Below are positions 16,620-24,502 of a DNA stretch of 29,405 nt, in pieces; position 1 is the stretch's first letter, and each line of letters starts with the position of its first letter. This DNA is from an uncultured Fusobacterium sp. Its GTDB lineage: Bacteria; Fusobacteriota; Fusobacteriia; Fusobacteriales; Fusobacteriaceae. The stretch lies in the NCBI GenBank assembly GCA_900542625.1, contig UQOH01000019.1, positions 1 through 29,405 of the forward strand, written 5' to 3'. The notes beneath the pieces are model-generated. The model did not search any database. It saw nothing but the letters and a program-made list of their open reading frames with translations, and was not told the origin of the DNA. Both the position numbers and the translations under genes were made by a program.

Positions 16620-17261
16620 TTACTGGAACAATGGATCTTCATCTATAGAAGGAAAATCATTGTCTTTTACACTGTTTTTCTGAACAGTTTCTTTTTTAAC
16701 AGCAGGAAGCTCTTCAACTGCATCTATTTCAACAGGTGTTCCTGCATTGCTGCTTGAAACTACAGTTTTTATATTTTCAAGTCTTTTAATAAGGCTTGAA
16801 GTGTATTCTGTGAAAACAAATTTTGATTCTTTAGCAATATCTTCTTTTTTAACAGCAACAGCCACATAAGATCTGTCTCCGTCAATAAGGGCTGTTTTTT
16901 CAGAGGCCTTTAAAAGAAGAGTTTCTGTTGTATAGTTTCTTAAATCAGGAAGAGCAGCAGTATATATTTTCTTGCTGTTTGAATCTACATTAAGCATATA
17001 ACTGTTAAAGATAGTTGTAACTTCATTTGAAATTTTTGTTTTTAAATTTTCTCTTGCCTGACTTCTTGCCTTTCCTTCAGCCACAAAAGAACCGGCTGTA
17101 TCTATTTTTGCTGTTCCTACAGCGTACAATTCAGATTTTGAAACACTGGCAGCTATTTTTTCCTGTGATGCAATGCTTATCCCTGCAGGATTGAGAGTTG
17201 ACGGAAGATTTGAACATCCGCTTATTATAGCTGCAACAGCTAAAATAAATATTTTTTTCAT
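16620..17261 (-). CDS. LPP20-like family lipoprotein
   Basis: A predicted lipoprotein of 213 residues with signal peptide MKKIFILAVAAIISGC (lipobox ISGC, Cys16). The domain that follows (about 40-165) has the look of the LPP20 family: ELYAVGTAKIDTAGSFVAEG, then KARSQARENLKTKIS, then a long helical stretch and DGDRSYVAVAVKKEDI. The family is named for a Helicobacter outer-membrane antigen; its molecular role is unknown. The C-terminal 45 residues are low-complexity (EELPAVKKET...) and probably disordered. The ATG at 17261 follows TGGAGGTATCATAATT. It lies 20 bp after the chorismate mutase gene and 25 bp before the MORN lipoprotein, so the three are likely one transcript. Confidence 0.75.
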   Translation of the reverse strand: MKKIFILAVAAIISGCSNLPSTLNPAGISIASQEKIAASVSKSELYAVGTAKIDTAGSFVAEGKARSQARENLKTKISNEVTTIFNSYMLNVDSNSKKIYTAALPDLRNYTTETLLLKASEKTALIDGDRSYVAVAVKKEDIAKESKFVFTEYTSSLIKRLENIKTVVSSSNAGTPVEIDAVEELPAVKKETVQKNSVKDNDFPSIDEDPLFQ

Positions 17262-17281
17262 AATTATGATACCTCCAAAGA

Positions 17282-18016
17282 TTAAAAATTATTATTTGGA
17301 TATATTCCAAGATATTTGTGAGGAACAGATAAAATATTTTTAATTTCCTCAATGCTGTTGTTTTCGTTAAAATCAATTTCTAAAAATATATATTCATTTG
17401 AAAAATCTTCTATATTATATGAAAGATTATACAATCTATCTTCTATTTTGGCAAAGTTATTTTTTTTCAAAAGAAATCCTGCTTTTCCTGAAACTATATC
17501 ACTGTTTTCTGTTTTCCCAAAAAGAAAAAACCTCATATTTTCATAAATACAGTAATTAATAATAAAAATATCTTGCAGTTTTTCAACTAAAGAGATAGAA
17601 TTAACATCTAAACTAAATAGAGCATAATCCAAAGAATTATATTTTTTTTCTAAAGCATGAGTATTTTCAAAAATATAATTATTTGTAAAAGAGCCTAAGA
17701 TGTTTCTTAAAGCAGAAAGAGAATAAGTATTTTCCAAGACACCTACATCAAAAGTTTTTTCAAAACTCCTGCACCCGGAAATAATCTCTACGAAAATACT
17801 TTTTATAATATTTTTATCCATATGGGGAAATTCTTCTGAAAGAGATTTAAAAATATTTTTCTCTCTTTCGGGAACATAAAAATTTTTTTTATGTTTTTTT
17901 ATCTCTCCCACCTGCTTTACAGTTTCTATTCTTTCTGATATTAAAGAAGCTATCTTAGTGTCTATATTGTCAATAGTTAAACGTAATTTTTTTAAATCGT
18001 TATTAATTTTAATCAC
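17282..18016 (-). CDS. Chorismate mutase domain with degenerate prephenate dehydratase and ACT remnants (shrunken P-protein)
   Basis: A 244-residue protein whose first 88 residues are an AroQ chorismate mutase (chorismate to prephenate): R12, R29 and K40 align with E. coli R11, R28 and K39, and R51-E52 is kept in YVPERE. The rest aligns in order with a CM-PDT P-protein but is much shortened. ENTYSLSAL (95-103) replaces GPEGTFSHAA, DYALFSLDVNS (130-140) matches the DYGVVPIENS region, and ENMRFFLFGK (159-168) replaces the active-site NxTRFLVxGK, so the essential Thr is Met. FAKIEDR...EYIFLEIDF...YLGIYP (188-240) recalls the ACT domain without its ligand-binding PGxL part. Dehydratase activity is therefore unlikely. 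Full P-proteins have about 350-390 residues. The start is uncertain: GTG at 18016 lies inside an AGGGTG Shine-Dalgarno-like stretch. Confidence 0.8.
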   Translation of the reverse strand: MIKINNDLKKLRLTIDNIDTKIASLISERIETVKQVGEIKKHKKNFYVPEREKNIFKSLSEEFPHMDKNIIKSIFVEIISGCRSFEKTFDVGVLENTYSLSALRNILGSFTNNYIFENTHALEKKYNSLDYALFSLDVNSISLVEKLQDIFIINYCIYENMRFFLFGKTENSDIVSGKAGFLLKKNNFAKIEDRLYNLSYNIEDFSNEYIFLEIDFNENNSIEEIKNILSVPHKYLGIYPNNNF

Positions 18017-18043
18017 CCTATTTTTTACAAAGTTTATAAATTT

Positions 18044-18072
18044 ATTTTATATTATTATGTAATTAAAAGCAA
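18044..18072 (-). promoter_or_regulatory. Possible promoter of the chorismate mutase-lipoprotein unit
   Basis: The minus strand reads TTGCTT (18072-18067), a 17-bp spacer and TAAAAT (18049-18044), 28 bp before the annotated start. Confidence 0.45.
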
Positions 18073-18079
18073 TTTATTA

Positions 18080-18108
18080 TTGAAATATAATAAAAAATCT
18101 TATAAAAT
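18080..18108 (+). promoter_or_regulatory. Possible promoter of accD-accA
   Basis: TTGAAA (18080-18085), a 17-bp spacer and TAAAAT (18103-18108), 38 bp before the accD start. No recognised fatty-acid regulator site was seen beside it. Confidence 0.5.
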
Positions 18109-18145
18109 TAAGTGCGATATAAATATTATACAAGGAGGAAGAAAA

Positions 18146-19030
18146 ATGAAGTTTTTTTCTCTAAAGAAAAAAAAGTATGCAACACTGACATTAAAAGAAA
18201 ATGAGCAGCCTGAAGTATTTATAGAAAAAGAAAAAGAAAAAAGCGGGATTACTGAAGAGGTTTCAGAGCTTTGGGAAAAATGTCCGGGATGTTCAGAGAT
18301 AATAATAAAAAAAGATATTGGAAGAAACATGCATAAATGTCCAAACTGTGACTATTATTATAAAATGGGAGCAAGAGACAGAATAAAACTTCTTATTGAC
18401 GGAGGATCATTTGAAGAGATGGATACAGATCTTACAAGTGAAGACTTTTTAAAATTTGAAGGATATGAAAAGAAACTTTTATCTGCAAAAGAAAAGACAG
18501 GACTTAATGAAGGAGTTGTTTCCGGAATAGGAAGCATGGAAGGAATAAAAGTCAGCATAGCTGTTATGGATTTTAATTTCCTTGGAGGAAGTATGGGTTC
18601 TGTTGTTGGAGAAAAAATTACAAGAGCTATTGAAAGAGGAATAACAGAAAAAATACCTGTAATCATAGTTTCAAGTTCAGGTGGAGCAAGAATGTATGAG
18701 GGAATAGTTTCTCTTATGCAGATGGCGAAAACATCAGCGGCTGTTGAAAGATTAAAAGCCTCTGGACAGCCTTTTATTTCTGTTCCGGTAAACCCTACAA
18801 CAGGAGGAGTTACAGCATCTTTTGCTATGCTTGGGGATATAATAATATCTGAGCCTAATGCTTTAATTGGATTTGCAGGAAAAAGAGTTGTTGAGGAAAC
18901 TATCAAACAGAAACTTCCTAAAGAATTCCAAACAAGTGAATTTTTACTGAAACATGGAATGATAGATGTAATAACTAAGAGAGAAGACATGAAACAGACT
19001 ATTGTAAAACTTCTTAGAAATATTGTTTAG
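18146..19030 (+). CDS. accD: Acetyl-CoA carboxylase carboxyltransferase subunit beta
   Basis: With AccA it transfers the carboxyl group from biotin to acetyl-CoA, giving malonyl-CoA, the first committed step of fatty acid synthesis. At 294 residues it shows the N-terminal zinc ribbon C46-x2-C49...C65-x2-C68, then the crotonase-like core (SVVGEKITRAIERGITEKIP, SSSGGARMYEGIVSLMQM, NPTTGGVTASFAMLGDI, IGFAGKRVVEETIKQKLP). The start is the ATG at 18146, placed by AAGGAGGAAGAAAA; the frame is open further upstream but lacks a site. accA follows after 18 bp. The biotin carrier and biotin carboxylase genes are not in this window. Confidence 0.97.
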   Translation: MKFFSLKKKKYATLTLKENEQPEVFIEKEKEKSGITEEVSELWEKCPGCSEIIIKKDIGRNMHKCPNCDYYYKMGARDRIKLLIDGGSFEEMDTDLTSEDFLKFEGYEKKLLSAKEKTGLNEGVVSGIGSMEGIKVSIAVMDFNFLGGSMGSVVGEKITRAIERGITEKIPVIIVSSSGGARMYEGIVSLMQMAKTSAAVERLKASGQPFISVPVNPTTGGVTASFAMLGDIIISEPNALIGFAGKRVVEETIKQKLPKEFQTSEFLLKHGMIDVITKREDMKQTIVKLLRNIV

Positions 19031-19048
19031 TCTGACAGGAGGGTTATT

Positions 19049-19993
19049 GTGAGATACGAAAAAGAACTTTTAGAAATAGAAAATAAAATAAAAGAGCTTG
19101 AAAAATTTGCAGCTGAAAAAGAAGTAGATTTAACAAAAGAGATAGAAAAGCAGAAAATGCTTTATGCTGCAAAATCCAAAGAACTGTATTCAAAGCTTAC
19201 TGACTGGGACAAAGTAGGGATAGCAAGACATCCTGAAAGACCATATACTCTGGACTACATTAATGAAATTACAACAGATTTTGTCGAACTTCATGGTGAC
19301 AGATTATTTGGTGATGATGCAGCAATTATCGGAGGACTTTGCAGAATAGACGATAAAAAGTTCATGGTTATAGGAATCCAAAAAGGAAGAAGTGTAAACG
19401 AAAAAATTGAAAGAAATTTTGGAATGTCTAACCCTGAGGGGTACAGAAAAGCCTTAAGACTTATGAAAATGGCTGAGAAGTTCCATATTCCTGTTTTGAC
19501 ACTGATAGATACAGCAGGAGCTTATCCCGGAATTGAGGCAGAAGAGAGAGGACAAGGAGAGGCAATAGCAAGAAACCTTATGGAGATGTCCGGATTAAAA
19601 ACTCCTATTATTGCAGTTGTAATCGGAGAAGGAGGAAGCGGAGGAGCACTTGCTCTTGGAGTAGCAGATAAAGTATTTATGATGGAGCATTCAGTGTATT
19701 CTGTAATCTCTCCTGAAGGATGTGCAGCTATATTATTTAAAGATGGAAGTCTTGCAGAAAAAGCAGCGTCAAATCTTAAAATATCAGCACAAAATCTTAA
19801 AAAATTAGGGGTTATAGATGATATAATTCCTGAACCTTTCGGCGGAGCACACAAGGATCCAAAATGCGCAGAAATTAACCTTAAAAAAGCAGTTTTATTA
19901 TCAATTTCTGAACTTGAAAAAATAAAAATAGATACTTTACTGGAAAACAGATATAATAAATTCAGAAGAATAGGATTTTTTATTGGAAATTAG
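19049..19993 (+). CDS. accA: Acetyl-CoA carboxylase carboxyltransferase subunit alpha
   Basis: Partner of AccD in the carboxyltransferase tetramer. The 314-residue protein has the family's N-terminal coiled-coil-like stretch (ENKIKELEKFAAEKEVDLTK), then VGIARHPERPYTLDYI, FVELHGDRLFGDD, GYRKALRLMKMAEKFHIP, TLIDTAGAYPGIEAEERGQG and VIGEGGSGGALALGVAD, which form the carboxybiotin site. The start is a GTG at 19049 with CAGGAGGG seven bases before it; no ATG lies nearby. It is co-transcribed with accD. No terminator lies between it and pfkA, although a weak promoter is present there. Confidence 0.97.
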   Translation: MRYEKELLEIENKIKELEKFAAEKEVDLTKEIEKQKMLYAAKSKELYSKLTDWDKVGIARHPERPYTLDYINEITTDFVELHGDRLFGDDAAIIGGLCRIDDKKFMVIGIQKGRSVNEKIERNFGMSNPEGYRKALRLMKMAEKFHIPVLTLIDTAGAYPGIEAEERGQGEAIARNLMEMSGLKTPIIAVVIGEGGSGGALALGVADKVFMMEHSVYSVISPEGCAAILFKDGSLAEKAASNLKISAQNLKKLGVIDDIIPEPFGGAHKDPKCAEINLKKAVLLSISELEKIKIDTLLENRYNKFRRIGFFIGN

Positions 19994-20007
19994 AATAACA
20001 ATAAAAG

Positions 20008-20035
20008 TTGGTATAAAAAAATTTAATTTTATAAA
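20008..20035 (+). promoter_or_regulatory. Possible promoter of pfkA
   Basis: TTGGTA (20008-20013), a 16-bp spacer and TATAAA (20030-20035), 24 bp before the pfkA start. Read-through from accA is an equally good alternative. Confidence 0.35.
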
Positions 20036-20058
20036 TTTTTTAGGAGGGTAAACAAAGC

Positions 20059-21024
20059 ATGAAAAAAATAGCTATTTTAACGAGTGGTGGAGATGCACCT
20101 GGAATGAATGCAGCAATCAGGGCAGCCGCTAAAATGGCACAGTATAAAGGAATGGAAGTATACGGTGTCAGAAGAGGTTACCACGGAATGCTGAGAGATG
20201 AAATATTCCCTATGGATGGACGTTTCCTTTCTGGTATAATCGACAGAGGAGGAACAGCTCTTTTAACTGCAAGATGTCCTGAGTTTAAAGACCCTAAATT
20301 CAGAGCAATCGCAGCAGAAAATTTAAAAAGAAGAGGAATTGAAGGTGTAGTTGTTATAGGAGGAGACGGTTCTTACAGAGGAGCAGATCTTCTTTCAAAA
20401 GAACACGGATTCAAAGTTGTAGGACTTCCCGGAACAATAGACAACGACATTATAGGAACAGATTTTACAATAGGGTTTGATACTTGTTTAAATACAATAT
20501 TAGATGCTATTTCTAAATTAAGAGATACTGCGACTTCTCACGAAAGAACAATTCTTGTAGAAGTAATGGGAAGAAGAGCAGGGGACCTAGCTGTTCACGC
20601 TTGTCTTGCCGGTGGAGGAGACGGGCTTTTAATACCTGAGCTTGAAAATCCTATTGAAATGCTTGCATATCAAATTCAAGAAAGAAGAAATTCCGGAAGA
20701 CTTCATGACATAGTTCTTGTTGCTGAAGGTGTAGGAAATATTGCAGAAATCGAAGAGGAACTTAAGAAAAGAGTATCAACTGAAGTAAGAAGCGTTGTTT
20801 TAGGACACGTTCAAAGAGGAGGAACTCCAACAGGACGTGACAGAGTTCTTGCTACAAGAATGGCTGTAAAAGCTATTGAAGTTCTTGAAAATGGAGAGGG
20901 AGGAGTAATGGTCGGAATTGAAAACGGTCAAGTAGTTACTCACGAAATCTCTTATGCTTGGGAAGGTAAAAAGAAAACTGACGTTATTGATTTATATCGT
21001 GTTGCAGATATATTCTCAAGATAA
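20059..21024 (+). CDS. pfkA: ATP-dependent 6-phosphofructokinase
   Basis: Phosphorylates fructose 6-phosphate to fructose 1,6-bisphosphate, the committed step of glycolysis. The 321 residues match bacterial PfkA. The N-terminal ATP site has TSGGDAPGMNAAIR (8-21) and GGDGS (101-105); Gly104 in that motif marks an ATP rather than pyrophosphate enzyme. The catalytic GTIDNDI (125-131) includes the general base D128. Substrate and effector residues are present in MGRRAGDLA and GHVQRGGTPTGRDR. The ATG at 20059 follows TTAGGAGGGTAAACAAAGC. Codon use resembles highly expressed genes. A strong terminator follows. Confidence 0.97.
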   Translation: MKKIAILTSGGDAPGMNAAIRAAAKMAQYKGMEVYGVRRGYHGMLRDEIFPMDGRFLSGIIDRGGTALLTARCPEFKDPKFRAIAAENLKRRGIEGVVVIGGDGSYRGADLLSKEHGFKVVGLPGTIDNDIIGTDFTIGFDTCLNTILDAISKLRDTATSHERTILVEVMGRRAGDLAVHACLAGGGDGLLIPELENPIEMLAYQIQERRNSGRLHDIVLVAEGVGNIAEIEEELKKRVSTEVRSVVLGHVQRGGTPTGRDRVLATRMAVKAIEVLENGEGGVMVGIENGQVVTHEISYAWEGKKKTDVIDLYRVADIFSR

Positions 21025-21042
21025 TAAAAACAACAAAAATTT

Positions 21043-21074
21043 AACAGCATGGTGGAAATCATGCTGTTTTTTTT
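21043..21074 (+). terminator. Intrinsic terminator of pfkA
   Basis: ACAGCATG (21044-21051) pairs with CATGCTGT (21060-21067), an 8-bp perfect stem with an 8-nt loop, followed by eight T residues. Confidence 0.85.
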
Positions 21075-21081
21075 ATATAAT
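21053..21081 (+). promoter_or_regulatory. Possible promoter of the nitroreductase gene
   Basis: TGGAAA (21053-21058), a 17-bp spacer and a perfect TATAAT (21076-21081). The -35 lies inside the loop of the pfkA terminator. Confidence 0.4.
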
Positions 21082-21115
21082 ATAAATTAATAAAAGTAAA
21101 AGAGGAGGAATAATT

Positions 21116-21664
21116 ATGAAATTTGAAGAATTAAATGCAGCTCGTGAAAGCTGCAGAGTGTATAGTGATAAACCTGTTTCAAGGGAGATTTTAACTCATC
21201 TGGTAGATGTGGCAAGACTTTCACCAAGCGGATGCAACTCTCAGCCATGGCATTTTATAATTGCAGATGAACCAGAGGCTCATGCAAAAGTTGTAGAGGC
21301 TTTTAACGATAATGGATTAACTGGCTGTCCATGGGGAAATAAAGTTCCTGCTTTTATAATAATCTGTGAAAATGAAGCTCATCTTATGCCGGGAGTTGCA
21401 GAGCACTATGGTTCACAGCATTTTGCTCAGATGGATATAGGTATGGCTGCTATGGCATTATGCTATGAGGCTACATCATTAGGACTTGGAACTTGTATGA
21501 TTGGAACAATGAATCAGGAAAAATTAAAAAAAGGTTTTGGAATACCTGAAGAGAGAACTGTAAGACTTATTATTACAGTGGGATATCCTGCTAATGAAGG
21601 AGCAGCACCTCGTAAAAAAATCCGTAAAAATTTAGATGAAATTCTTAGCTACAATAAATGGTAA
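21116..21664 (+). CDS. Nitroreductase family FMN-dependent oxidoreductase
   Basis: A 182-residue protein of the FMN-binding nitroreductase-like family; these flavoproteins reduce nitro compounds, quinones or other substrates with NAD(P)H, and the physiological substrate is not evident here. Family features are the N-terminal phosphate-binding RESCRVYSDKPV, LSPSGCNSQPWHFIIAD (about 36-52), DIGMAAMALCYEATSLGLGTCMIG (about 107-130) and the C-terminal ITVGYPANE. The basic tail APRKKIRKNLDEI is also common in the family. Several Cys residues (C14, C40, C71 and others) stand out for a protein this small. The ATG at 21116 follows AGAGGAGGAATAATT. It is a single gene; the 190 bp after it contain no clear terminator. 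Confidence 0.88.
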   Translation: MKFEELNAARESCRVYSDKPVSREILTHLVDVARLSPSGCNSQPWHFIIADEPEAHAKVVEAFNDNGLTGCPWGNKVPAFIIICENEAHLMPGVAEHYGSQHFAQMDIGMAAMALCYEATSLGLGTCMIGTMNQEKLKKGFGIPEERTVRLIITVGYPANEGAAPRKKIRKNLDEILSYNKW

Positions 21665-21790
21665 TTAAAAAATATATAAAAATTGAATATTGAACCGAAC
21701 AAAGTTTAAAAATATAAAATACTGTAAAATCATAAATTATAAAAATATAAGATGCCTGATTAGGAACAAACAAATGTTTTAATTGTTATC

Positions 21791-21819
21791 TTTTCAATAT
21801 GGAAGATTAGTGATATTAT
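21791..21819 (+). promoter_or_regulatory. Possible promoter of the ABC importer operon
   Basis: TTTTCA (21791-21796), a 17-bp spacer and TATTAT (21814-21819), 48 bp before the first gene. No T-box or riboswitch was recognised in the 190-bp gap. Confidence 0.4.
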
Positions 21820-21866
21820 TAACACATACAAAATAAAAGCTACAAATTTTAGGGGAGATGGTTAAT

Positions 21867-22805
21867 ATGAAAATGAAAAAATTAGGAATCTTATTATTAG
21901 GAGCTTTACTTCTTACAGGATGCGGAGGAGCCAAAGAAGAAAAAATAGATATAGGGATTACGCAGATTATAGAACATGCAGCTCTTGATGCAACAGTGGA
22001 AGGATTTAAACAGGCTTTAGCTGACAAAGGATATGGAGAAGACAAAGTTAATATAGAATATCAAAATGCTCAGGGAGATTTTGGAACTGCACAGACAATA
22101 GCAACATCTTATGCTCAAAGCAAAAAAGATTTGGTTCTTGCTGTTTCTACTCCATCAGCACAGGCAATGTATAATGCCTCAAAAGATATTCCAATATTAA
22201 TAACAGCAGTAACAGATCCTGTATCAGTAGGACTAACAGGAGACAATATTACAGGAACAAGCGATATGGCACCTGTTAACAAACAGGTTGATCTTATCAA
22301 TACTCTTCTTCCAGAAACAAAAACAATAGGAGTTGTATATAATACAAGTGAGGAAAACTCATTGGTTCTTGTTGAAAAACTAAAAGAAGAAAGCAAAAGA
22401 TATGGTTATACAGTAGTTGAAAAAGGAATAACAAATATAAACGAAGTTGGACCTGCACTTGATGTAATCTTAAAAGAGATAGATGTTTTATACACACCTA
22501 CAGATAACTTAATCGTTGCATCAACACCAATCGTTCTTGAAAAAGCAAACAATGCAGCTGTTCCTGTAATCGGATGTATTGACGACCAGATCAAACAAGG
22601 AGCACTTGCAACAGAAACACTTGATTACAAACAATTAGGATATCAGACAGGTGAAATTGCAGTAAGAGTTTTACAAGGTGAAAAACCAAAAGATATACCT
22701 GTACAAACATTAGAAAATACAAAATTAATGATAAACAAAGCAGCTGCTGAGAGATTAAATGTAGCTGTACCAGAAGAATTAAAAGAAAGAGCGGAAGTTC
22801 TTTAG
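21867..22805 (+). CDS. TrpX-like ABC transporter substrate-binding lipoprotein
   Basis: Extracytoplasmic solute-binding protein of the ABC_sub_bind family (PF04392), which includes the tryptophan/tyrosine binding protein TrpX of streptococci. MKMKKLGILLLGALLLTGC is a lipoprotein signal with Cys19 as the anchor. The mature part opens with DIGITQIIEHAALDATVEGF and has the family stretches LVLAVSTPSAQAMYNAS, ILITAVTDPVSVGL and VIGCIDDQIKQGALATETLDY. I chose the ATG at 21867 (312 residues), 9 nt from AGGGGAG; the ATG at 21858 abuts that site. It is the first gene of a three-gene importer. The ligand is inferred only from family membership and could be another aromatic compound. Confidence 0.87.
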   Translation: MKMKKLGILLLGALLLTGCGGAKEEKIDIGITQIIEHAALDATVEGFKQALADKGYGEDKVNIEYQNAQGDFGTAQTIATSYAQSKKDLVLAVSTPSAQAMYNASKDIPILITAVTDPVSVGLTGDNITGTSDMAPVNKQVDLINTLLPETKTIGVVYNTSEENSLVLVEKLKEESKRYGYTVVEKGITNINEVGPALDVILKEIDVLYTPTDNLIVASTPIVLEKANNAAVPVIGCIDDQIKQGALATETLDYKQLGYQTGEIAVRVLQGEKPKDIPVQTLENTKLMINKAAAERLNVAVPEELKERAEVL

Positions 22806-22823
22806 AAAGAGGGGGATTTATAA

Positions 22824-23678
22824 ATGTTACTAGGAACTGTGGAGCAGAGCTTAATATTTGCCATAATGGTAATGGGAGTGTATATATCATTCAGGATATT
22901 AGATTTCCCAGATATGACAGTAGATGGAAGTTTTCCAATGGGAGCAGCCATAGTTGCCAGCTGTCTTGTAAGAGGAATGAATCCAATTCTTGCACTTGTA
23001 CTTGCTTTTTTAGGAGGTGCAGCAGCAGGGTTTATAACAGGATTTATCCATGTTAAATTCAAAATTACAAACATTCTTGCAGGAATAATAGTGATGACAG
23101 GTTTATACAGTATAAATATAAAGATTATGGGGAGATCAAATATATCGCTGTTTAAAGAAAATCACCTGTTCACAATGGGATGGGATGCAATAGTAATAAT
23201 TGCAGCAGCAGTAATCATTTGTAAAATATGCTTAGACTTTCTATTAAAAACAAAATTTGGTTTTGTATTAAAGGCTTTGGGAGATAATGAAACATTGGTA
23301 GTTTCTTTGGGAGTTAACAAAGATAGATTAAAAATATACGGGCTTATGATTTCAAATGCAATAGTTACTCTTGCAGGAGGAATATATGCACAGTATCAAG
23401 GATTCGCAGATGTGGGAATGGGTACAGGAATAATTGTAACAGGTCTTGCATCAATAATAATTGGTGAATCAGTAATAAGAAACAAAAGAATGCTGGCAAT
23501 GACAACAACTGTAATATTAGGAACTTTAATTTACAGAGCAGTTATCACAGCAGCATTAAAAATAGGATTTAATGCAAGTGATTTAAAACTTATAACATCA
23601 GTAATAGTGGTTGGAATATTAGCAATAAAGAACAGTAATTTTGTAAAATTAAGAAAAGGAGTGAAGAAAAATGCTTAG
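22824..23678 (+). CDS. TrpY-like ABC transporter permease
   Basis: Integral membrane permease of the branched-chain amino acid type (BPD_transp_2), 284 residues with about eight predicted hydrophobic helices. The N-terminal part (VEQSLIFAIMVMGVYISFRI, then DFPDMTVDGSFPMGAA) is characteristic of the permease that accompanies ABC_sub_bind proteins. The coupling-type segment ALGDNETLVVSLGVNKDRLKIYGL follows in the C-terminal half. ATG at 22824 after AGAGGGGGATTTATAA. It overlaps the ATPase gene by 8 bp, the same overlap length seen at the Lol pair. A single permease gene implies a homodimeric channel. Confidence 0.88.
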   Translation: MLLGTVEQSLIFAIMVMGVYISFRILDFPDMTVDGSFPMGAAIVASCLVRGMNPILALVLAFLGGAAAGFITGFIHVKFKITNILAGIIVMTGLYSINIKIMGRSNISLFKENHLFTMGWDAIVIIAAAVIICKICLDFLLKTKFGFVLKALGDNETLVVSLGVNKDRLKIYGLMISNAIVTLAGGIYAQYQGFADVGMGTGIIVTGLASIIIGESVIRNKRMLAMTTTVILGTLIYRAVITAALKIGFNASDLKLITSVIVVGILAIKNSNFVKLRKGVKKNA

Positions 23679-24462
23679 CTTAAATTGTATTGGAAAAACT
23701 TTTTTATCAGAATTAGGAAGTAAAAAAGAAGTATTTAAAAACCTAAATTTACAAGTTAATAAAGGAGAATTCGTTACAGTTATAGGAAGCAACGGAGCAG
23801 GAAAATCAACACTTCTTAATCTTGTTATGGGAAGTATTTCTCCTGATCAGGGAAAAATATGCTTAGATAACAAAGATATAACAAACATAGAACTTTACAA
23901 AAAAAATTCTTTCATTTCAAAAGTATATCAAGACCCGTCTTTGGGAACAGCTCCTTCAATGACAGTATTTGAAAATCTGTCTATGGCTGACAACAAAGGG
24001 AAAAAATTTAATTTCACTATGGGGCTTAACAAAAAAAGAAAAGATTATTACAGAAGTCTTTTAAAAGAACTTGGACTTGGAATTGAAGAACAGATGGACA
24101 CAGAAGTAGGACTTTTATCAGGAGGACAAAGACAATGTCTTGCTCTTCTTATGGTAACTCTTAATAAACCAAAACTGCTTCTTCTTGATGAACATACAGC
24201 AGCTCTTGATCCAAAAACTTCTAAGATAATAATGGATAAAACTGATGAGATTGTAAGAAAAAATGATATTACAACTCTTATGATTACTCATAATCTTCAG
24301 GATGCCATTACTTATGGTGACAGAATTATAATGCTGCACAATGGAAGTATTATTCTTAATGTGGCAGGAGAGGAAAAGAAAAATCTTACTCCTGAAAAAT
24401 TATTAGAGAAATTCCAAAGTGTTAAAGGAAATTTAAACGATAAAGATGTATTTGCAGCATAA
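23671..24462 (+). CDS. TrpZ-like ABC transporter ATP-binding protein
   Basis: The energising subunit of the importer, 263 residues. Walker A GSNGAGKST (39-47), Q-loop KVYQDPSLGTAPSMTVFENL, signature LSGGQRQCLALLMV and Walker B LLLLDEHTAALDP are intact. The residue after the catalytic Glu is His rather than Pro, as in other ATPases of this subfamily. The H-loop is MITHNLQDA. The start overlaps the permease end by 8 bp. The extended C-terminal tail (about 35 residues, NVAGEEKKNLTPEKLLEKFQ) looks helical. The operon ends at a very strong terminator. Confidence 0.9.
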   Translation: MLSLNCIGKTFLSELGSKKEVFKNLNLQVNKGEFVTVIGSNGAGKSTLLNLVMGSISPDQGKICLDNKDITNIELYKKNSFISKVYQDPSLGTAPSMTVFENLSMADNKGKKFNFTMGLNKKRKDYYRSLLKELGLGIEEQMDTEVGLLSGGQRQCLALLMVTLNKPKLLLLDEHTAALDPKTSKIIMDKTDEIVRKNDITTLMITHNLQDAITYGDRIIMLHNGSIILNVAGEEKKNLTPEKLLEKFQSVKGNLNDKDVFAA

Positions 24463-24497
24463 AAAATCAGGCTGATAATTAAATCAGCCTGATTTTT
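24462..24497. terminator. Bidirectional intrinsic terminator between the ABC importer operon and ung
   Basis: A 14-bp perfect stem, 24462-24475 with 24484-24497 (AAAAATCAGGCTGA and its complement), 8-nt loop, with T-runs on both strands. It ends both the plus-strand importer operon and the minus-strand operon ending in ung. Confidence 0.92.
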
Positions 24498-24502
24498 ATA
24501 TA

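Noticed and set aside
16595..16642. Longer N-terminus for the MORN lipoprotein
   Set aside because: It would bury the lipoprotein signal and overlap the upstream gene; the ATG at 16594 has a perfect GGAGG site.
18358..18990. A 210-codon open frame antisense to accD, and a similar 158-codon frame antisense to ruvC (11892-12368)
   Set aside because: Both lie fully inside well-supported genes, lack ribosome binding sites and have compositions typical of antisense shadows of AT-rich coding DNA.
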